Source of the DNA: Molossus alvarezi
Taxonomy: Eukaryota > Chordata > Mammalia > Chiroptera > Molossidae
Assembly: GCA_037176705.1 (NCBI GenBank)
Contig: CM073887.1
Location: 23,749,501 to 23,813,500, forward strand
DNA length: 64,000 bases
Direction of reading: 5' to 3'
The notes under the pieces are model-generated. The model saw nothing but the letters and a program-made list of their open reading frames with translations. It was not told the DNA's origin and searched no databases. Made by a program: the position numbers and the translations under genes. Position 1 is the first letter of the stretch; every line of letters begins with the position of its first letter. Shown one piece after another: positions 61,401 through 64,000 of the stretch.

Positions 61401-62711
61401 CTCTGTGTCACTCCACACCCTCTGGTGGAAGTACCAAAACACAGTGAAACTGTCAAGAGGCAAAGGGTTAAGTAAGAGGAAGGGGGACAGTTAACATGAG
61501 AAAATAACACAAAAAGCATTTTCTGAATAACTAAGAGATAGTTTAATTTTTGTTTTCTGTATCATCTCTGCATTTTTTGTATATAAAACTATTCTAATTA
61601 TTATGATTTCTAAGTTTCATAAAGAAGCATTTGAAAGAAATATTTCCCACAACTGAATGAAATAAAAATATAAACTGTTTTCTGTAAAAAAGGATGCAAT
61701 CTGCAACAAATTCAATCACAAACACTTAAGTCTGAGCAATGTTAATTTTACTGCATCTTATAGAATAAAAATAACTCTAAATCAAAATATTTAGGGAAAA
61801 AGAAATGTCACCATCATGAAGTTCTTATGGTTTCTACAGCTAACTTTGAATCACCTATCTGAAAAAGTGACAATTATGCAAAAAAAGACCAAAAAAAGTT
61901 TTTAAGATACTTTTGTCATTTAAATTTTAAAATACCACATTCCCAGTGACATCCAAAGCCATTTTTAATGGGCTGGGTAATAGATATTGTGCTTAACTTA
62001 GCCTAATTAGCATGAGGGTGGGAAGTTTTATACTGATGCAAAATCCAAAAATGATGGAATGGTGCAGGAAACAAGACTACAATTGTATTTAGTTGTTATG
62101 GAAACTATTGTACTAGTGTAGAAATGTATGTGTTAAAAACACAAGACCTACCAAGCAAATAAAAGGGGATTTCTAACATAGTAATTTCATGAAATATGAT
62201 TTAGCTAGTAATTACGAGTTTTTTTCACTGCTAATAAATATATCTTCAATTTTGCATATATAAATACACTCCCTAGAACAACTGTTGCTATAGTAACAAG
62301 ATACATTTGCTCATATTTACATTTTTGGATTTACTTTTTTAAAATTCCTGAAAAATTGTGATTTAAAATTTTTATTGACAAGAGAACTTCTGCTTGTATC
62401 TTACGTCAATGTATTTGTAACAGAATATAAAGCTATAGTGGTAACATTCTTCTCCTTATTTTAAATGAAGTATTTCCCAATTTTCAATTATGTGAAAATG
62501 TGTTTGTCAACAGTGCTAGTGACATTATAATTCTATGAGAATAAACTGAAATAAATGCTTTTACAATCATCAACTCTTTGAAAAAACACGAGAATTAGGA
62601 GAGAATCAATTATTATATTTAATATTACCTTGTATATTCTGAGACTTTGCATGGTTTCTTTCCCAAAGAAAAAGAGCGGACCTCAGAACCATGGTCCAAC
62701 TTTCTTTTCAT
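34718..62711 (-). CDS. FBXW7: FBXW7, ten shared coding exons (gene 5' end outside window)
   Basis: This is the F-box/WD40 substrate receptor of the SCF (SKP1-CUL1-RBX1) ubiquitin ligase. It binds phosphodegrons of cyclin E, MYC, NOTCH and JUN and directs their degradation; it is a tumour suppressor. Ten exons on the minus strand join in frame: 62711-62629, 59658-59517, 50106-49972, 44762-44639, 42705-42569, 41654-41541, 40336-40155, 38197-37972, 36487-36277 and 34986-34718. They encode 540 residues plus TGA. The human alpha isoform has 707 residues with a 167-residue isoform-specific exon, so these are residues 168-707 exactly. All introns are GT-AG and all phases agree. The order is basic motif, dimerisation helices, F-box, then eight WD40 repeats. 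I see no stop, frameshift or residue that differs from the mammalian protein as I remember it. The alternative first exons and promoters are not in the window. Confidence 0.98.
35249..35266 (+). repeat. G18 homopolymer in last FBXW7 intron
   Basis: Eighteen G on the plus strand, C18 in the transcript. Confidence 0.9.
35570..35792. mobile_element. SPIN-like non-autonomous hAT transposon
   Basis: A 223-bp element with inverted ends, CAGTGGTTCTCAACCT at the left and AGGTTGAGAACCACTG at the right. It is flanked by an 8-bp duplication, CTCTAGCT at 35562-35569 and CTCCAGCT at 35793-35800 (7 of 8 match), as expected for hAT. The interior (GGGTTGCGACCCCTTTGGGG, CGCCTAAGACCATTGG, CAACATGAGGAGCTGTG) fits the SPIN family, which entered several tetrapod lineages by horizontal transfer. 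It lies in the last FBXW7 intron and cannot code for a transposase. Confidence 0.85.
36277..36487 (-). CDS. FBXW7: FBXW7 shared exon 9 (residues 549-618 and part of 619), WD40 repeats
   Basis: The acceptor GTTGTAG is followed by TTTGATGGCATCC; the exon has 70 codons plus G and donor GTAAGA. It shows two consecutive blade signatures, [12 protein letters not shown] and [12 protein letters not shown], separated by [11 protein letters not shown]. These blades complete the face of the propeller opposite the F-box. Confidence 0.97.
36488..37971 (-). other. FBXW7 intron 8 of the shared part (1,484 bp)
   Basis: AT-rich, no repeat or gene recognised. Confidence 0.85.
37972..38197 (-). CDS. FBXW7: FBXW7 shared exon 8 (residues 473-548), WD40 repeats with Arg479 and Arg505
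   Basis: The first base completes Arg473; 75 codons follow, from [10 protein letters not shown] to VYSLQ, before donor GTAAGA. Arg479 (codon CGA, 38179-38181) and Arg505 (codon CGC, 38101-38103) form the degron phosphate pocket with Arg465, and Tyr545 is also present. The acceptor CCCTACAG is preceded by a pure T tract of about 16 bases in the transcript sense (A tract at 38216-38231), an extreme polypyrimidine tract. Confidence 0.98.
38198..40154 (-). other. FBXW7 intron 7 of the shared part (1,957 bp)
   Basis: No transposable element recognised. The A16 run at 38216-38231 is the polypyrimidine tract of the exon 8 acceptor. Confidence 0.85.
40155..40336 (-). CDS. FBXW7: FBXW7 shared exon 7 (residues 413-472 and part of 473), WD40 repeats with Arg465
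   Basis: The acceptor TTTTTCCAG is followed by TGTCTGAGG and the donor is GTGAGG. The 60 codons plus AG span a WD40 repeat and the start of the next. Arg441 (SGSTDRT) and Arg465 (STVRCM) contact the phosphodegron. The Arg465 codon, CGC, lies at 40178-40180 on the minus strand. In human cancers this residue is the commonest FBXW7 missense site; here it is wild type. Confidence 0.98.
40337..41540 (-). other. FBXW7 intron 6 of the shared part (1,204 bp)
   Basis: AT-rich, no repeat or gene recognised. Confidence 0.85.
41541..41654 (-). CDS. FBXW7: FBXW7 shared exon 6 (residues 375-412), WD40 repeat 1
   Basis: The exon has 38 codons, from [15 protein letters not shown] to [10 protein letters not shown], with acceptor CTCGTAG and a perfect donor GTAAGT. 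It shows the GH and VW marks of a WD40 blade and the [11 protein letters not shown] strand that begins the propeller. Confidence 0.97.
41655..42568 (-). other. FBXW7 intron 5 of the shared part (914 bp)
   Basis: No recognised repeat. A 170-codon open frame runs antisense at 41868-42380; see findings. Confidence 0.85.
42569..42705 (-). CDS. FBXW7: FBXW7 shared exon 5 (residues 329-374), F-box to WD40 linker
   Basis: The acceptor AAAACTAG is followed by GTATTGATGAACC, which completes Gly329. The 45 codons run from [11 protein letters not shown] to RGELKSPK and end before donor GTAACT. This alpha-helical linker sets the distance between the SKP1-binding F-box and the propeller. The IKRRKV cluster is basic. 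Confidence 0.96.
42925..43552 (+). mobile_element. L1M 3' fragment in FBXW7 intron 4
   Basis: Marks include GGTGGTTCCTCAAAAACGC, CAGCATTGTTCATGATAGC, AAATAAGCCAGTCACAAAAA and GTGGTGATAGTTGTACAATG. It is antisense to FBXW7 and ends where the Ves SINE at 43561 begins. Confidence 0.85.
43561..43769 (-). mobile_element. Ves SINE, classic subtype, FBXW7 intron 4
   Basis: Reverse copy with CTTTATTGATTTT tail complement and head complement CCGGTGTGGCTCAG. ACCATTA repeats at 43554-43560 and 43770-43776. It shares orientation with FBXW7 and sits just after an L1 fragment. Confidence 0.9.
44639..44762 (-). CDS. FBXW7: FBXW7 shared exon 4 (residues 288-328 and part of 329), F-box
   Basis: The acceptor TTTTATAG is followed by CTGGCACTT, and the exon ends AAAGAAGAGG before GTAAGG. 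The 41 codons from [15 protein letters not shown] to REKCKEE form the F-box helices that bind SKP1; the remaining G begins Gly329. The frame and key hydrophobic positions of the F-box are intact. Confidence 0.97.
45254..45530 (-). mobile_element. Ves SINE, diverged hairpin-tail subtype, FBXW7 intron 3
   Basis: Reverse copy with an expanded GGGA-rich body (45310-45375) and a decayed hairpin (ATCTTCATCCAAGGAT). AGTTAATAGTT repeats at 45243-45253 and 45531-45541. Confidence 0.9.
46313..46581 (-). mobile_element. Ves SINE, hairpin-tail subtype, FBXW7 intron 3
   Basis: Reverse copy whose body carries an expanded (GA)n tract at about 46389-46432. The hairpin is imperfect (TCCTCACCCAAGGA). ACATTGTAG repeats at 46304-46312 and 46582-46590. 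Confidence 0.92.
46751..46990 (+). mobile_element. Ves SINE, hairpin-tail subtype, FBXW7 intron 3
   Basis: Head AGCCCTAGCTGATTTGGCTC, B box GGGTTCAATTCCCGG and short hairpin ATCCTTGGTGAGGAT at 46966-46980. TAGGAACA repeats at 46743-46750 and 46997-47004. Antisense to FBXW7. Confidence 0.9.
47171..47456 (+). repeat. 13-copy 22-bp minisatellite in FBXW7 intron 3
   Basis: Thirteen contiguous 22-bp units of the form GGTGTGCTNTGGCAGGCACACG. One position alternates between T and A (GCTGTGG or GCTGAGG), and the last base of the last unit differs. The order of variants is T T A A T A T A T A A T T. GTGTGC and GCACAC within each unit can pair to form a 6-bp stem. All reading frames on the minus strand stay open through the array because the unit lacks stops; this is not coding. 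Confidence 0.97.
49025..49383 (+). mobile_element. Younger L1 3' end in FBXW7 intron 3
   Basis: Short 5'-truncated copy: CATGGAGGGACCTCGAGAG, ATGCTAAATGAAATAAGCC, CGATATCACTTATTTG, a GGGATGGGGAGGAG tract and an A-rich tail. It is less decayed than the other L1 fragments. It lies about 590 bp past the donor of exon 3. Confidence 0.8.
49407..49441 (+). repeat. (TG)n(CG)n(CA) alternating purine-pyrimidine tract
   Basis: GTGTGTGTGTGTGTGT passes into GCGCGCGCG and then TACACACATACG, an unbroken alternating tract with Z-DNA potential. It is just after the L1 fragment at 49025-49383. Confidence 0.9.
49972..50106 (-). CDS. FBXW7: FBXW7 shared exon 3 (residues 243-287), dimerisation domain and F-box start
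   Basis: The exon has exactly 45 codons, from SWSGPEK to SLLPKE, with acceptor TTTGATAG and donor GTAAGG. It supplies most of the D domain ([18 protein letters not shown]) through which FBXW7 dimerises, and the LLPKE motif that opens the F-box. Flanking introns are 9.4 kb and 5.2 kb. Confidence 0.97.
51245..51400 (-). repeat. MIR-like fragment in FBXW7 intron 2
   Basis: CATAATCTCATTTAACC, GGGAACTGTCCTCATTTCAT and GAGAAAACACAGGCTC match antisense MIR core. Confidence 0.55.
52785..53335. mobile_element. L2-type LINE remnant in FBXW7 intron 2
   Basis: The series CTTACCTGGATTATTCC, CTGCTTAAACCCCTCCAG, CACACCAAGCGTGCTC, GCCTTTGCACGGGCTGTTCC and TTCTCTGAGCAGCC is the usual order of an L2 3' region seen in many mammalian introns. 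Its open frames are not genes. Confidence 0.6.
53775..53982 (-). mobile_element. Ves SINE, classic subtype, FBXW7 intron 2
   Basis: Reverse copy, rather diverged. CAGAAAATCCA repeats at 53759-53769 and 53983-53993. Confidence 0.9.
54059..54310 (-). mobile_element. Ves SINE, hairpin-tail subtype, FBXW7 intron 2
   Basis: Reverse copy with intact hairpin core TCCTCACCTGAGGA at 54069-54082. Perfect 16-bp duplication CAGCCTTAGTTTCTTT at 54043-54058 and 54311-54326. Only 76 bp from the classic copy at 53775. Confidence 0.95.
54732..54910. mobile_element. MER5A-like hAT fragment in FBXW7 intron 2
   Basis: Left end CAGTGGTTCCCAAATGCTGG, then AGAGTCTGATTCAGTGG and GATGCAGGTGATTCACAC. Diverged, right end lost. 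Confidence 0.6.
56103..56117 (+). repeat. G15 homopolymer in FBXW7 intron 2
   Basis: Fifteen G on the plus strand, C15 in the transcript. Confidence 0.9.
57595..57811 (+). mobile_element. Ves SINE, classic subtype, FBXW7 intron 2
   Basis: Head CCCAACTGGTGTGGTCAGTGG and B box CAGTTCGATTCCTGATCAGG. A G tract of 16 bases (57698-57713) replaces the usual GTGTGGGG segment. Flanks repeat CATGAACCTGG with a T-rich lead. Confidence 0.88.
57983..58176. mobile_element. MER20-like hAT element in FBXW7 intron 2
   Basis: TCTCAACCTCAGCACTATGA and CATTTTGGGCCAGATGATCC open the element, and GTCAAGAACCACTG closes it at 58176. The order and length fit MER20. The first inverted-repeat bases are worn. Confidence 0.7.
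59100..59460 (-). mobile_element. L1 3'UTR fragment next to FBXW7 exon 2 donor
   Basis: Contains AAATTGAGATATACTTCACA, GTGCAACCATCACTACTATC, CTGGAATATAATCATACAG and TTTAGCATAATGTTTTC, all antisense L1 marks. It has the same orientation as FBXW7 and begins about 56 bp after the exon 2 splice donor. Confidence 0.8.
59517..59658 (-). CDS. FBXW7: FBXW7 shared exon 2 (residues 195-242)
   Basis: The acceptor TTTTTTCTAG is followed by TACCACTGGG, and the exon ends TTTCAG before GTGACA, a weak-looking donor. The 142 bases complete Ser195 and encode 47 more residues. Visible sites are Thr205-Pro206 (in SATPTT), a reported ERK/proline-directed phosphorylation site, and Ser227 (in RRRITSVQ), a reported kinase site. 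The exon ends in LQEWLKMFQ, the first part of the dimerisation helix. Reading through the donor stays open for 18 codons, so intron retention would add a short tail rather than stop at once. Confidence 0.96.
59659..62628 (-). other. FBXW7 intron 1 of the shared part (2,970 bp)
   Basis: Strongly AT-rich and free of recognisable young repeats. A candidate RFX X-box, GTTGCTATAGTAAC, is at 62284-62297. The block around 61950-62300 looks single-copy. No open frame of interest. Confidence 0.85.
62629..62711 (-). CDS. FBXW7: FBXW7 shared exon 1 (residues 168-194 and part of 195)
   Basis: Read on the minus strand, the acceptor TTATAG precedes ATGAAAAGAAAG and the exon ends ACAAG before the donor GTAATA. 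It holds 27 codons plus two bases of Ser195. The basic MKRK start lies where every isoform-specific first exon joins, and the KRK cluster is part of a nuclear localisation region. The ATG here is internal in the known isoforms. The donor GTAATA departs from the GTAAGT consensus. Confidence 0.96.
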
Positions 62712-64000
62712 CTATAAGGTAAAACAAATAAGATATGTGTTTTTTTTAATCACCTGTCCAACTATCAAATTTTAACATTATCATTGGTACTACTGAAAAA
62801 ATCTTAAATTTCCATCTGTCTACAATGTTATTAGGAATAGTTAAATAATATAGAAAATAAATGTTTCATAGTTTCTTCTATTAGTTCTACTTTGTTCTAC
62901 TCTTTATAAGACTGGAAAAGTGAATTCCCCCCCCTAATATTTTGTCCAGAGAACAGTGTATGGGGACTTAAAAATTGATATCCATCACATATATTTCTTG
63001 AGAGTAATATACCTTTCATGCTTTCCAGTTTAAGAACCAACATAGAGAAAAATGTCATATTAATCCACACAGAAAAGAACCATATTTAACATGTCTTTCT
63101 TATTGATCTTCATTTTCCTTTAAAAACATATCTTAAGAAAGATAAAATAAACAAAATTCAAAACTTCAGATGGAAAGTAACAGTAACTGAATTTAAAACA
63201 CATATTATTATAAAAGGTAAAGAGAACAATGCAAATAAAATGATCTTGAAAAGTAAATATAATAAGGCATAAAGCAATGAATATGGGTAATGAGGACAGT
63301 AAAAAAAGTAAGTCCATAATAAGAGAGAAATTTGGAGATGGTTAAATAAAGGTGGGGGAAAGTCATCAATTGATATTTATACAGAATATAGTTCTACTGA
63401 CAGATACTCAGGGCAAATAATTCTGATTTGAAAAGTAACAAGAAAAAGACTTAAAAAGAATAAGTTATCCATCTTTGTAAGCTATATCCAATATTTTATA
63501 GCTTTAAAGTATTTCATTATGCTGTATTTATGTAATACTATAAATATATTCAGAATTATATTTTATCAACATGAATACCGAAACATTTATTTTTTATGTT
63601 TCACTATCAGTTAACGGAGGTCATCGAACTACACATATACCATAAAACCAGAAAATAAGATATAATAGGATTCAACTTTTTCTATTTCAACAACCCCTCT
63701 CAGATGTGCATCTGCTAATTAATTACTGTATTACTGAAAATCACATGGGGGACAAAAACCCAGATAGACAGCTATCCTCATTTTTATAATAAGGTGAAAT
63801 CCTTGCTTTGCAGCAGCCTTATTTTCTTACCTACTGCCTCACGTGGGGACATCATAACACATTTATGCTACACTGTAAATACTGAAGAGGACCAACAAGA
63901 CTCTAAAAATCTTTTTGAACCACACTCTGAATCATAAAGACTATGTTTTTATCACCATGAAGAAAGTCTTCCAAAATACAGGAACAATCTTACAATATTA
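62712..64000 (-). other. FBXW7 intron upstream of shared exon 1 (partial)
   Basis: AT-rich sequence without a recognised gene or repeat. This is the 3' end of the long intron that separates the isoform-specific first exons from the shared exons. Confidence 0.85.

Noticed and set aside
62709..62711. ATG at the start of shared exon 1 as the FBXW7 start codon
   Set aside because: It directly follows a splice acceptor (TTATAG), and known isoforms begin in alternative upstream exons; here ATG encodes Met168 of alpha.

Overview
This window is nuclear DNA from a mammal, almost certainly a bat of the vesper-bat group. I count about nineteen tRNA-derived SINEs of the Ves type, several with perfect 11-18 bp target-site duplications. 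There is also a SPIN-type hAT transposon, a family known from vesper bats and a few other tetrapods but absent from most mammals. The rest of the repeat background is ordinary eutherian: L1M, L2, MIR, MER5A, MER20 and Tigger.

Right half (about 33.1-64.0 kb): the 3' part of FBXW7 on the minus strand. FBXW7 is the substrate receptor of the SCF ubiquitin ligase for cyclin E, MYC, NOTCH and JUN. All ten coding exons shared by the alpha, beta and gamma isoforms are present, with GT-AG introns. They join in frame to 540 residues plus a stop, which is human alpha residues 168-707. The isoform-specific first exons and promoters lie beyond 64,000. The exons carry, in order, a basic KRK motif and a Thr205-Pro site, the dimerisation helices, the F-box and an eight-bladed WD40 propeller. 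The degron-contacting residues Arg465, Arg479, Arg505, Tyr545 and Arg689 are intact, and I see no break. The 3'UTR runs to a poly(A) signal at 33121-33126. It holds seed matches for miR-223 (three), miR-27 (two), miR-25/92 (two), miR-182 (two) and miR-503 (one), all described regulators of FBXW7.

Introns of FBXW7: these look AT-rich. They hold the SPIN element, Ves SINEs, L1/L2/MER20/MER5A fragments, a 13-copy 22-bp minisatellite, four long G tracts, and some single-copy stretches that could be conserved regulatory DNA.

Left half (1-33.1 kb): no protein-coding gene that I can support. This is intergenic DNA downstream of FBXW7, visibly richer in G+C, with old repeats, nested Ves SINEs inside an L1M copy, a Tigger element, a (GGAA)n microsatellite and small CpG-dense patches. 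Long open frames here (up to 263 codons) look like chance frames in GC-rich or repeat sequence.

I found no clear sign of a previously undescribed system. The points most worth checking are the SPIN insertion, the miR-25/92 site that overlaps the poly(A) hexamer, the hairpin at the 3' end of one Ves subtype, and the mirror-symmetric variant order in the minisatellite. GC and repeat statements are by eye; no alignment or database search was run.
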